Positions 27,252-35,571 of a stretch of DNA of 64,000 nt are shown piece after piece (the first letter of the stretch is position 1; each line of letters begins with the position of its first letter). Both the position numbers and the translations under genes were made by a program. The notes under the pieces are model-generated. The model ran no database searches, was not told the DNA's origin, and worked only from the letters and a program-made list of their open reading frames with translations. This DNA comes from Amycolatopsis tucumanensis (lineage in GTDB: Bacteria > Actinomycetota > Actinomycetes > Mycobacteriales > Pseudonocardiaceae): contig NZ_JAKGSD010000015.1 in assembly GCF_021654135.1 (NCBI RefSeq), forward strand, positions 62,001 through 126,000. Reading direction: 5' to 3'.

Positions 27252-29031
27252 CGCGACACTGGCCGCACGACGGCCTTGGGTGGTCGGCGGGCCGCGGGCC
27301 AGGGCGGCCGGGATCGCGCTCGCCGCGGGCGCCGCGGCGGCGTTGCCGCTGATCGCCGATGACCCGTTCGTCGTGTACCTGGCGACGCTGGTGGGCATCT
27401 ACGTCCTCGTCGCGATGGGGCTGAACCTGCTGTTCGGCTACGCCGGGCAGGTCTCGCTCGGCCACGGCGCGCTGGTCGCCGTCGGCGCCTACGTCGCGGC
27501 GGTGCTGACCACGGCGCACGAGTGGTCCTTCTGGGCCGCCCTGCCGGTCGCGATGCTCGGCGCGGGACTGGTCGGCAGCCTGATGGCGTTGCCCGCGCTG
27601 CGCCTGACCGCCTGGTACCTCGCCCTCATCACACTGGCGTTCGGGATGGTCGTCAACGGCCTGCTGGTCGAGATGCGCGCGATCACCGGTGGCTTTTCCG
27701 GGATCTTCGGCGTGCCGCGCCCGGAGGCGGGCGGGCTGCCGCTGGACGACGCGGGCTTCTTCTGGCTGGTGCTCGCCTTCGTCGTCGTCACGTACTTGGT
27801 GTTGCGGAACCTGGTGCGCTCACGAGTCGGCCGCGCGCTCATCAGCGTTCGCGATGCCGAGGAGGCGGCCCGCTCGGCGGGCGCGAACACGGTGCGGCTC
27901 AAGGTGTTCGCGTTCTTCCTCAGCGCGGTCCTCGCCGGCGCCGCGGGTGCGTTGCTCGCGGCGCTCAAGGGCATGGTGACACCGGACGACTTCACCATCG
28001 ACTTCTCGGTCTTCTTCCTGCTCGTGGTGATCGTCGGCGGGGCGGGACGGCTGGGCGGTCCGGTCGTCGGCGTGCTGGCGTTCTTCGTGCTGCCCGAGTT
28101 GCTGGGAGCGCTGGCCGAATGGCGCTTGCTGGTCTACGGCGCGGCGTTGCTCGTGGTCGCCGTCTACGCTCCGCACGGAATCGCCGGCGCCTGGTCGCGC
28201 TGGTGGCGCTCCCGCCGGCCGCCGATCCCGGTGACCGAGCGCCTCCCGGATCCGCCCCGGCCGCCGCGGCGGGACGCGCTGAGCCTGACGGCCCGTGGCC
28301 TGGTCAAGGGTTTCGGCGGCGTGCGTGCCCTGCGGTCCGCCGATCTGGCGGTACCCGCCGGCACCATCCACGCGGTGGTCGGGCCCAACGGGTCCGGCAA
28401 GACCACTCTGCTCAACACCATCACCGGCTACGTCCGGGCCGACGACGGCACCGTGCGGCTCGGAGGGCGGGCGATGGTCCGGCGGTCGCCCGACCGGATG
28501 GCCCGCGCCGGCGTCGGCCGCACTTTTCAGACGCCGCGCCTGCTGCCGGAACTGAGCGCGCTGGACAACGTCCTCCTCGGCGCCTATGCGCGGGAGCGGT
28601 CGCCCGCGGTGGTGATAGCGGCGGGCCTGCCGCCTGCCCGCCGGGAGGCCGCCGCGCTCGCCGCCGAAGCCATGGCGTACCTGCGGTTCGTCGGGCTGGG
28701 CGACGTCGCGGGGCAGCAGGCAGGTGCGCTGCCGCACGGCAAGCAGCGGCTGCTGGAGATCGGCCGCGCGCTGATGGCCCGTCCGAGCCTGCTGCTCCTC
28801 GACGAGCCGGCCGCCGGCCTGTCGATGACCGAACTCGACGCGCTGGGACGGCTGTTGCGGGAGATCCGCGCCGACGGCGTCACCGTCGTGCTCATCGAGC
28901 ACCACATCGAACTCGTCGCCGAGGTGGCCGACGCGGTCACGGTGCTGCACGAGGGCGCGACGCTGCTGTCGGCGCCGCCGGCGACGGCCCTGACCGACGA
29001 CCGTGTTCTCGACGTCTACCTGGGGCGCTGA
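27244..29031 (+). CDS. Fused ABC permease-ATPase (LivM-LivG)
   Basis: ATG 27244 overlaps the LivH-like stop by 8 bp. The product is 595 aa. Residues 1 to about 325 are the LivM-type permease (GLNLLFGYAGQVSLGHGA signature and a SVRDAEEAARSAG coupling loop). A proline/arginine linker leads to a LivG-type ATPase with Walker A GPNGSGKTT, a Q-loop, LPHGKQRLLEIGRALM in place of the LSGGQ signature, and Walker B LLLLDEPAAGL. In most operons these are separate genes. The fusion fixes one ATPase to one permease and leaves the other site to LivF. Confidence 0.9.
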   Translation: MSDATLAARRPWVVGGPRARAAGIALAAGAAAALPLIADDPFVVYLATLVGIYVLVAMGLNLLFGYAGQVSLGHGALVAVGAYVAAVLTTAHEWSFWAALPVAMLGAGLVGSLMALPALRLTAWYLALITLAFGMVVNGLLVEMRAITGGFSGIFGVPRPEAGGLPLDDAGFFWLVLAFVVVTYLVLRNLVRSRVGRALISVRDAEEAARSAGANTVRLKVFAFFLSAVLAGAAGALLAALKGMVTPDDFTIDFSVFFLLVVIVGGAGRLGGPVVGVLAFFVLPELLGALAEWRLLVYGAALLVVAVYAPHGIAGAWSRWWRSRRPPIPVTERLPDPPRPPRRDALSLTARGLVKGFGGVRALRSADLAVPAGTIHAVVGPNGSGKTTLLNTITGYVRADDGTVRLGGRAMVRRSPDRMARAGVGRTFQTPRLLPELSALDNVLLGAYARERSPAVVIAAGLPPARREAAALAAEAMAYLRFVGLGDVAGQQAGALPHGKQRLLEIGRALMARPSLLLLDEPAAGLSMTELDALGRLLREIRADGVTVVLIEHHIELVAEVADAVTVLHEGATLLSAPPATALTDDRVLDVYLGR

Positions 29032-29801
29032 TGACTCCTCTCCTCGAACTGTCCGAGGTCACTGCCGGCTACGGCTCGGCACCGGTGGTCGAAGACATCA
29101 CCCTGGCCGTCGAGCCGGGCCAGGTCTGCGCGCTCGTCGGCGCGAACGGGGCAGGCAAGAGCACGCTCCTCGGCACCATCTCCGGTCTGCGGCACCCCAG
29201 CCGCGGCCGGATCACCTTCGACGGAGCCGACCTGAGCCGCGCGGCCCCGGAGACCGTCGTGGGACGCGGACTCGTGCACGTGGCGGAGGGACGGCGCATC
29301 TTCCGCGGGCTCACCGTGCGAGAGAACCTCGACCTCGGGCTGTGGCGGTCCGGTCTCGGCAAGCCGGAGCAACGCGACCGGCTGGACCGGGTGCTCGGGC
29401 TGTTCCCGTTCCTGCGCGCCCGGCTGTCCGCGCAGGCTGAAGTCCTCAGCGGTGGTGAACAGCAGATGCTGGTCATCGGGCAAGCCCTCATGCGCGAGCC
29501 GCGGATGCTGCTGCTCGACGAACCCTCCCTCGGGCTGGCGCCGGTGATGGTCGACCGCGTTTTCGACACGATCGAGGTGCTGCGCGCCGAAGGGCTGAGC
29601 CTCCTGCTGGTCGAGCAGGTGGTCGAGCGGGCGCTGAGCATCGCCGACCGGGGTTTCGTGATGCAGAACGGACGCATCGTCGCCGAGGGGCCCGGCCCGG
29701 ACCTGCTGCGCGGTCCCGGCTTGCGCCAGGCGTACCTGGGGGCGTTCGCTGGGGGGAGCCCGTCCGGCGACCCCGCTGATCCGACGGAAGCGAGGCAGTG
29801 A
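29031..29801 (+). CDS. ABC transporter ATPase (LivF-like)
   Basis: This 256-aa protein has an ATG overlapping the upstream stop (TGATG). Walker A is GANGAGKST, the signature is LSGGEQQML, and Walker B is LLLDEPSLGLAP followed by the H-loop position read as V-E-Q-V. The VAEGRRIFRGLTVRENL block is diagnostic of LivF. It completes the importer. Confidence 0.9.
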   Translation: MTPLLELSEVTAGYGSAPVVEDITLAVEPGQVCALVGANGAGKSTLLGTISGLRHPSRGRITFDGADLSRAAPETVVGRGLVHVAEGRRIFRGLTVRENLDLGLWRSGLGKPEQRDRLDRVLGLFPFLRARLSAQAEVLSGGEQQMLVIGQALMREPRMLLLDEPSLGLAPVMVDRVFDTIEVLRAEGLSLLLVEQVVERALSIADRGFVMQNGRIVAEGPGPDLLRGPGLRQAYLGAFAGGSPSGDPADPTEARQ

Positions 29802-29802
29802 C

Positions 29803-31377
29803 ATGGACTGGTGGAGTTCGGCCGTTCCGGGGCCCGAGGAGTGCGTGCTGGGGCAGCTGCTGCGGCGGCACGCCCGCGAGCGCGGGGACACCGTGCACGC
29901 GGTGTTCCAGGACGGTAGCCGCTGGACCTACGGCGAGACCTGGCGGGCGGCGAACGGGGTCGCCCGCCGACTGGCCGCGCTCGGCGTCCGGCACGGCGAC
30001 CGCGTTCTGTCCTGGCTGCCGAACGGTCCGGACGCGCTGCGCGTCTGGTATGGCGCCAACCTGCTCGGCGCGATCTACATGCCGCTCAACCCCGCCTACC
30101 GCGGCGGCCTGCTCCAGCACGCGATCCGCTTGTCCGGCGCCAGGGTGATGGTCGCGCACCCCGATCTGGTACCGCGTCTGGCCACGCTGGAGGGCGGTCA
30201 ACTGGACCACGTGGTGCCGCTGACCAGTCGCGATTGGACGGACGCCGGGCCGGAGGTGGTTCCGGAAGCGCCGGTCCAGCCCTGGGACCCGTACGCGATC
30301 ATCCTGACGTCCGGGACGACCGGGCCGTCGAAGGGCGTGGTGTGCTCCTACACGCACGTCGCCACAACTGCCGCGGCGGCGTTCGACGAACGGTTCGGGG
30401 AGCAGGACCGGTACATGATCAACCTGCCGCTGTTCCACGCCGGCGGCACGATCGGCTGCTACGCGGCGTTGCTGAAGGGCGCGTCGATCGCGGTCGTCGA
30501 CCGATTCGACACCGCCCGGTTCTGGGACCTGGTGCGCACGACCGGGACCACCCACGTGACCCTGCTCGGCGTGATGGCGACTTTCCTCGCCAAGCAGCCG
30601 CCCGCTCCCGGCGACCGCGACCACCCCCTGCGGCACGTGTTCATGGTGCCGTTGAACGACGACGTGGCCGGTTTCGCCCGCCGCTTCGGGGTGCGTGTGA
30701 CGGCGCTGTTCAACATGACCGAAACGTCGATCCCGATCATCTCCGAGGACGATCCGACGACCCCGGGGACCTGTGGCCGGGTTCGCCGCGGCGTGCAGGC
30801 ACGGCTCGTCGACGAGTTCGACCGGGAAGTCCCCGACGGGACGCCAGGCGAGCTGGTGCTGCGCACCGACCGGCCGTGGGCGATGAACTCCGGCTACTGG
30901 GGCATGCCCGAGGCGACGGCGCGGGCCTGGCGGAACGGCTGGTTCCACACCGGGGATGCCTTCCGCCGCAGCCCCGACGGCGAGTACTTCTTCGTCGACC
31001 GCGTCAAGGACGCGATCCGGCGGCGCGGCGAGAACATCTCGTCGTTCGACGTGGAGGCGGAGATCCTGGCCCACCCGGCGGTGCGCGAAGCTGCGGTCGT
31101 CGCGGTGCCCAGCCCGCACGGCGAGGACGACGTGCTGGCCGTCGTCGCACCGGTCGAGGGGGCCGTCATCGATCCGGCGGAGCTGCTGGCGTTCCTGTCC
31201 GACCGGATGGCGCACTTCATGGTGCCGCGCTACATCCGGGTGCTCGACGAGCTGCCCAAGACGCCCACGAGCAAGATCGAGAAGCACCGGCTGCGGGCGG
31301 CCGGCGTCACCGCGGACACGTGGGACCGCGAGGCGGCCGGGTTGCGGGTCAAGCAGGAGCGAATCGCTCAACACTGA
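29803..31377 (+). CDS. Acyl-CoA synthetase (AMP-forming)
   Basis: This 524-aa protein starts 2 bp after the transporter stop. Motif P-loop ILTSGTTGPSKGV lies at about 165-178, followed by the FNMTETSIP adenine motif, a TGD segment in the WFHTGDAFR hinge, RRRGENIS, and the catalytic Lys near the end in KTPTSKIEKHRL. It is closest in style to crotonobetaine/carnitine-type and fatty-acid ligases. Its coupling to the importer suggests that the imported acid is activated on entry. The last 29 bp overlap the convergent TetR gene. Confidence 0.9.
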   Translation: MDWWSSAVPGPEECVLGQLLRRHARERGDTVHAVFQDGSRWTYGETWRAANGVARRLAALGVRHGDRVLSWLPNGPDALRVWYGANLLGAIYMPLNPAYRGGLLQHAIRLSGARVMVAHPDLVPRLATLEGGQLDHVVPLTSRDWTDAGPEVVPEAPVQPWDPYAIILTSGTTGPSKGVVCSYTHVATTAAAAFDERFGEQDRYMINLPLFHAGGTIGCYAALLKGASIAVVDRFDTARFWDLVRTTGTTHVTLLGVMATFLAKQPPAPGDRDHPLRHVFMVPLNDDVAGFARRFGVRVTALFNMTETSIPIISEDDPTTPGTCGRVRRGVQARLVDEFDREVPDGTPGELVLRTDRPWAMNSGYWGMPEATARAWRNGWFHTGDAFRRSPDGEYFFVDRVKDAIRRRGENISSFDVEAEILAHPAVREAAVVAVPSPHGEDDVLAVVAPVEGAVIDPAELLAFLSDRMAHFMVPRYIRVLDELPKTPTSKIEKHRLRAAGVTADTWDREAAGLRVKQERIAQH

Positions 31378-31975
31378 TGGGCGCTGCCGCACCGGCCGTG
31401 CGCAGCGCGAGCACGGCGAATTCGTCGGCGAGGTCCGGCACGCTGAGGTGGCCGCCGGGGTGGTACCAGCGGCCCACCTCGGTCCACGTGCTCAGCAGCA
31501 CCTTCGCGAGCAGGGCGTTGTCGGCCGTCGGCCGGAACACCCCGGTGCGGATGCCGCGTTCCAGCAGCCGCTCGACGAGGTGACCGAGCCGCAGACGGCT
31601 GCCGCGGATTTCGGCTGCCTGGGGCTCGGGGAGGTTGCGCCACTCCGCGTGGCTGATCGAGGTCTCCTTGCGGTAGGTGGCCGAGAACGCGGTCAACGCC
31701 TGGGCCACTTCCGCGAGCTGGCGGGCCGGGTCTCCACCCGCGCGCAGGATCGCGTCGGCCGTGACGCGCTCGGCCTCGGAGTGCGTGCGTGAAACGATGG
31801 AGTAGAGCAGTTCCTCCTTCGAGCGGAAGTGGTTGTAGAGCGCACCGGAGGTGAGTCGCAGCGCCGCCGTGATGTGCCGGACGCTGGTGCGGTCGTAGCC
31901 CTGCTCGAAGAACAGGTCGACCGCTGCCGCACGGACGCGGTCGGCCGCGGCGGTTCGCGCTGTGGAGTTCCCCAT
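31349..31975 (-). CDS. TetR-family regulator, paralogue of the 18.8-kb regulator
   Basis: This 208-aa protein has the HTH TSVRHITAALRLTSGALYNHF and then RSKEELLYSIV, nearly the same recognition helix as the other island TetR. The C-terminal domains also align (ATYRKETSISHAEWRNL against TRYRKEAVVGDEWRAL). Operator site 7 lies 20 bp upstream of its start, so it is probably autoregulated. Its gene overlaps the end of the acyl-CoA ligase gene on the other strand, which would add antisense coupling. Confidence 0.87.
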   Translation of the reverse strand: MGNSTARTAAADRVRAAAVDLFFEQGYDRTSVRHITAALRLTSGALYNHFRSKEELLYSIVSRTHSEAERVTADAILRAGGDPARQLAEVAQALTAFSATYRKETSISHAEWRNLPEPQAAEIRGSRLRLGHLVERLLERGIRTGVFRPTADNALLAKVLLSTWTEVGRWYHPGGHLSVPDLADEFAVLALRTAGAAAPISVERFAPA

Positions 31976-31994
31976 GGCTCGATCGTACTGCTTG

Positions 31995-32008
31995 AATGAA
32001 CGTTCGTT
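31995..32008. promoter_or_regulatory. TetR-type operator, site 7
   Basis: AATGAACGTTCGTT holds the consensus with a variant right end, directly upstream of the TetR gene ending at 31349. It is the last of the seven sites and marks the distal end of the regulon. Confidence 0.6.
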
Positions 32009-32155
32009 GCCCGCTTCAGTACCCGGGGTACCACACTGAGCCTTCGATTCTTCGACCGACCCGAGAAAGGTGCTTCCCGCGGTCCGCGGTCCGCGGCAGC
32101 GGGAGGGATGTGCTCGACGGTCCGCCGCGGGCAGATGGCTGCGGTCAGACGCGGG

Positions 32156-32375
32156 TCAAGGCTGCCGACACGTCCAGAGGCGCTCCGTGGTCGCGGGTCG
32201 AGAGCATGCCATTACCCCTGTGGGTGGTCGGCGAGGTTTGGCGTCGTCTGGCACTGCGTACGCTTCTTGCGCGTCGTCGAGATGATGGCCGCCCGTGTGG
32301 GCGAATTGCGGTGCGATCGCTGTGACGACGCCCGTCGCTGCTGCCTGTTCGACTGTCTTGTATGACGCCTGCGGC
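32156..32375 (-). pseudogene. C-terminal remnant of an SDR oxidoreductase
   Basis: The minus frame reads SYKTVEQAAATGVVTAIAPQ, then FAHTGGHHLDDAQEAYAVPD and, after a scrambled patch, ATTERLWT. This matches the end of retinol-dehydrogenase-like SDRs (G-A-A-T, GGxYLEDxQEA, AxxLW). No cofactor or active-site part exists upstream. On the plus strand 32380-32450 also shows a coding-like patch (IEQNPDLLGPLTRTAPEVFE) that I cannot assign. Confidence 0.55.
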
Positions 32376-32504
32376 TTCAGGTCATCGAGCAGAACCCGGA
32401 CCTGCTCGGACCGCTCACCCGCACCGCCCCGGAGGTGTTCGAAGGACCTGCAGCGCATGACCGCAGCCATTGGCCTCCTGTTCTCTGACCGCGCGCGGGT
32501 GTTG

Positions 32505-32850
32505 TCAGCGGCCGACGGAGCGCTCGGTGATCCGCTGGGTGAACAGTGCGAGCGTTTCGTTGTAGAGGCGGCATGCGCGGGCCCGCACGTCTTCGTCTTG
32601 GGCGCTCAGAGTGCTGCGACGCTGTTGGCTATCAGGCAGCCCTAGCCCTGCGGTGGCAGCTCCATGCGGCCGCCCTCGTTGAAGGTGACGGCTGACGTGA
32701 CGCCGTGCCATGGGCTCGGGTCCGCGGTCGCTCACGCTTGCTGCCGAAGGCGCCGTAGAGGCTTTGCGTTCCGACCCCGGTGGCGTCGGTGAGGTCCTGG
32801 ATCGACGTGCCCGCGTAACCGCAGCGCCAGAACGTGTCCCGCGGGGCGGA
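32505..32850 (-). pseudogene. Broken TetR regulator
   Basis: The minus strand from about 32850 reads DTFWRCGYAGTSIQDLTDAT, then GVGTQSLYGAFGSK, a TetR helix-turn-helix. The middle is lost. Near 32640 another frame gives GCLIANSVAAL, and a frameshift leads into SAQDEDVRARACRLYNETLA, the C-terminal helices of this TetR class, ending at 32505. The N-terminus is cut where the divergent SDR begins, so a deletion removed the shared promoter region. Confidence 0.65.
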
Positions 32851-33404
32851 CGGCGCTGGTGACCGGCGGATCCAGGGGAGTCGGCGCCGGTATCGTCGCC
32901 CGGCTCGTGGCGGACGGCGCGAAGGTGGCGTTCACCTATGCCAACTCCCGGGACCGTGCGGAGGCGGTGGCGGCCGCGACCGGGGGCGCCGCGCACCCGA
33001 TCCGCGCCGACAACAGGCGCGAGCAGGACATCGAGGCCGCCGTCGCCGCGACCACCGACCGCTTCGGCGGCCTGGACATCCTCGTCAACAACGCCGCTGT
33101 CGGCAGCTTCGGTCCCACCACCGACCCGAAGATGGACGAAATCGACGCGATGCTGACGATCGACGTGCGCTCGGTGATCGTCGCGATCCGCGAGGCTCTC
33201 GCGCACCTGGGTGAAGGCAGGCGGATCATCAACATCGGCAGCCCCGCCGACGGGCCCCTCGCGCCGGCCATGCTCGGCGTCATGGCGACCGACCAGTACG
33301 GCACCGCGGCCGAGGTCGCCGCCTTCGTCTCCTACCTTACCGGCCCAGAAGCCGCGTACATCACCGGCTCCAGCCTCAACATCGACGGCGGATTCACCGC
33401 GTGA
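32844..33404 (+). pseudogene. SDR dehydrogenase lacking start region and active site
   Basis: The frame reads GRTALVTGGSRGVGAGIVAR with a good cofactor loop, LVNNAA, and INIGS, but then jumps to PADGPLAPAMLGVMA and the family's usual end (YITGSSLNIDGGF). The roughly 45-60 residues with YxxxK and the P-G switch are missing, probably by an in-frame deletion. The first codons before GRTAL are also lost, against the broken TetR. A GTG at 32859 could still start translation, but the product could not be a normal dehydrogenase. Confidence 0.65.
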
Positions 33405-33410
33405 CCCGGC

Positions 33411-34481
33411 TCAGCGGGGCGGCTCTTCGTAGCCCTCTTTCCGCAGGCCCGAGCGGTAGGTGCGGTCCATCACCCGCCGCAGCAGCCGGTTCGCGCCCGG
33501 GACCGCCTTGAGCAGGAAGGCGCCGCCCGCGGCCGTCGTCGAGTTCGCGGCTACGTGTTTTCCCGCCACGGCAAGGAGATCCGGCACCGGGTCACGGTCG
33601 GCGCCGGGATTCCACGGCTGCGAATGCACCACGGCGTCGTTGACGGCGATCGACGCGTCCTCGACAGTGATGAGCAGCGCCGCGTGCGGCGGCTTCCCGC
33701 GCAGAGCCAAAGGCTCCAGATGTGCCGGGTCGACGGTGATCGCGCCCCGCCCGCGGACGTGCAGCACCTCGTCCCGGCCCGGGACGAGCGCGGCGAACGA
33801 CAGCCGGTCGTCCTGCAGCAGGTTGTGCAGCGTGTCGGCGCGCTTGTTGCCCTTCCGGTCCGGGATGACGAGCGTGCGGCCGTCCACGATCCGCGCCACC
33901 GCCTCCCGGTCCCCGCGCGGGCTCGTGTCGCTCCCGCCGGAGGAGTCCCAAGTGGACAGCGCGAGGAACGGGGCCGCGGCGAGGAACTCGGCGATCCCGG
34001 CCTGGCACAGTGGACCCTCACCTCCGGGTGCGGCGGCCTGCCCGGCCGGATCGCGGGGCTGCCACAGCCGGGACCGGAGGATGGCCTGCGCGCAGTGGAC
34101 GTAGGCCTCCGTGACGTCGGCGAAGACCCGCTCGCCCTTCCGCTTGACCACGGAACCGTTGATGCGCAACACCTCCCCGACACCCGGCAGGAGGAAGAAG
34201 AACGAGACCGCACCCCGCGCGTCGTCGTCCAGGGTGAACGAGAACCGGGTGGCCGAGTGGACGCGGACGAACCCCGGCGCGCCGCCGAGGAACGTCGTCC
34301 GGCTCGCGCCGCCGGCGTCCCGATAGCCGACGGCCGCGATCGGCGAGCGGGCCAGGACGGCCCGGCAGCCCTCGTCGAGGACGGAGATCTGCTTGAGCGT
34401 GATCATCGGCGCCGGGCGCCCGACGATGGACTCGACCTCGTCCACAGTGGTGAGCTGGTGTGGTGCGTCAGCGCAGGTCAT
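33411..34481 (-). CDS. Two-domain PPOX-fold flavin-dependent protein
   Basis: This 356-aa protein has two split-barrel regions, residues about 28-150 and 165-320. The second has PFLALSTWDSSGGSDTSPRG, then VIPDRKGNKRADTLHNLL and FAALVPGRDEVLHVRGRG, typical of pyridoxamine-phosphate-oxidase-like proteins that bind FMN or F420. Such proteins are oxidoreductases or flavin stores of uncertain substrate. It is divergent from a TetR gene with an inverted repeat at its promoter. Confidence 0.75.
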   Translation of the reverse strand: MTCADAPHQLTTVDEVESIVGRPAPMITLKQISVLDEGCRAVLARSPIAAVGYRDAGGASRTTFLGGAPGFVRVHSATRFSFTLDDDARGAVSFFFLLPGVGEVLRINGSVVKRKGERVFADVTEAYVHCAQAILRSRLWQPRDPAGQAAAPGGEGPLCQAGIAEFLAAAPFLALSTWDSSGGSDTSPRGDREAVARIVDGRTLVIPDRKGNKRADTLHNLLQDDRLSFAALVPGRDEVLHVRGRGAITVDPAHLEPLALRGKPPHAALLITVEDASIAVNDAVVHSQPWNPGADRDPVPDLLAVAGKHVAANSTTAAGGAFLLKAVPGANRLLRRVMDRTYRSGLRKEGYEEPPR

Positions 34482-34485
34482 GCCA

Positions 34486-34501
34486 CTATTGTGAGCAATA
34501 G
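34486..34501. promoter_or_regulatory. Inverted repeat operator between PPOX gene and TetR
   Basis: CTATTG (34486-34491) and CAATAG (34496-34501) are exact inverted arms around TGAG. The repeat starts 5 bp from the PPOX start on one side and lies 47 bp before the TetR ATG on the other, a likely site for that TetR. It is unrelated to the ATGAAC boxes. Confidence 0.5.
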
Positions 34502-34548
34502 CTCAGCTTTTTGGCTACTCGCTTTTCCCGCCACGAGGAGGATGTGCG

Positions 34549-35199
34549 ATGCCGTCGGACGACCGTCGCCTTCAAGCACGTCGCAAGCCCCGGCAGGTGC
34601 GCGCGGAGCTCACCCGCGAGCGCATCCTCACCGCCGCTGCTCACGTTTTCGCCGAGCACGGCTACGCCGCCGGCACCACCAACCGCATCGCCGAGCGCGC
34701 CGCCGTCTCGATCGGCTCGCTGTACCAGTACTTTCCGAACAAGGACGCCATCCTCGCGGAGCTGCTGGTGCGGCACATCGACCGCGGCCGGTGGACGCCC
34801 GCCGACCAGCTCGACCTGTCACCGGGCAGCCTGGAGGAGCTGGTCCGGGCCCTGGTGCGGGACGCGATCGACAACCACCGCGACGATCCCCAGCTGCTGC
34901 GGATCATGATCGAGCAGGCGCCGGTTTCGCGGGAACTCCTCGACACGATCGACCGGCACGGGAAGATGCGCGTCGGTCAAGTGCGCAACCTGCTCGCCCG
35001 GCACCCCGATGTGGGTGTGCGGGACCTGGACACCGCCGCGGAGCTGATCGTGTTCACCGTGGAGACGAACACCCACCGGGCGATGGCCGATCCGCGGACC
35101 ATCGGGACCGAGGCGCTGGAGAACGAGCTGGTCGCCATGGTGACCCGGTACCTGCGCGGGGACCGCCCCGCGCGGGGCGGTCAGGCGGACGCGCGCTGA
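34549..35199 (+). CDS. TetR-family regulator
   Basis: This 216-aa protein has the HTH region ERILTAAAHVFAEHGYAAGT, then TNRIAERAAVSIGSLYQYFPNK. The recognition helix (SIGSLYQYF) is that of AcrR-like regulators rather than the island pair. The C-terminal ligand domain has a TetR_C style (DAIDNHRDDPQLLRIMIEQA). It probably represses the divergent PPOX gene. Its end overlaps the convergent ArsR gene by 19 bp. Confidence 0.85.
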   Translation: MPSDDRRLQARRKPRQVRAELTRERILTAAAHVFAEHGYAAGTTNRIAERAAVSIGSLYQYFPNKDAILAELLVRHIDRGRWTPADQLDLSPGSLEELVRALVRDAIDNHRDDPQLLRIMIEQAPVSRELLDTIDRHGKMRVGQVRNLLARHPDVGVRDLDTAAELIVFTVETNTHRAMADPRTIGTEALENELVAMVTRYLRGDRPARGGQADAR

Positions 35200-35531
35200 C
35201 GGCCCGCCTCCCGGCGGGCGGACTCGATGATCGTGTCCAGCAGGCCGGGGAAGGCGCGCTCCAGGTCGGCCCGGCGGAGCTCGTTCAGCTTCACCGTGCC
35301 CTGGTAGTGCTGCCGGATGATCCCGGCCTGCCGCAGGACCTTGAAGTGGTGCGTGCTGGTCGACCGGGTGACGTTGATGTCGAACGTGCCGCACGCCATG
35401 TCCTCGCCCGAATCGGCGAGTTGCCGCACGATGCTGCGCCGCACCGGGTCGGTCAGCGCGTCGAGCACGCCCTGCAGCGTGATGTCCTCCGCGGCGGGGT
35501 GGTCGTTGATCCGGTCCGTCACGACACCCAT
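35181..35531 (-). CDS. ArsR-family regulator
   Basis: This 116-aa protein is a winged helix (LQGVLDALTDPVRRSIVRQL) with recognition helix STSTHHFKVLRQAGII. It has only one cysteine (Cys in DMACGTF) and no ELCVCDL metal box, so it is not a classical metal sensor. It is divergent from the MFS transporter gene, which it presumably represses through the GAAGTTTGA repeats at that promoter. Confidence 0.85.
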   Translation of the reverse strand: MGVVTDRINDHPAAEDITLQGVLDALTDPVRRSIVRQLADSGEDMACGTFDINVTRSTSTHHFKVLRQAGIIRQHYQGTVKLNELRRADLERAFPGLLDTIIESARREAGRQRASA

Positions 35532-35546
35532 ATTACGATGATCGTC

Positions 35547-35571
35547 GAAGTTTGACCACCATGAAGTTTGA
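35547..35571. promoter_or_regulatory. Direct repeats at the arsR/MFS promoter
   Basis: GAAGTTTGA occurs at 35547-35555 and again at 35563-35571, 16 bp apart and on the same strand. The second copy includes the A of the proposed MFS start codon at 35571. A regulator bound here would block transcription and initiation of a short-leader mRNA. Confidence 0.5.

Noticed and set aside
32505..33206. A 233-codon minus-strand gene
   Set aside because: Only its last 30 codons match TetR; the rest is antisense to the SDR, and the true HTH is in another frame.
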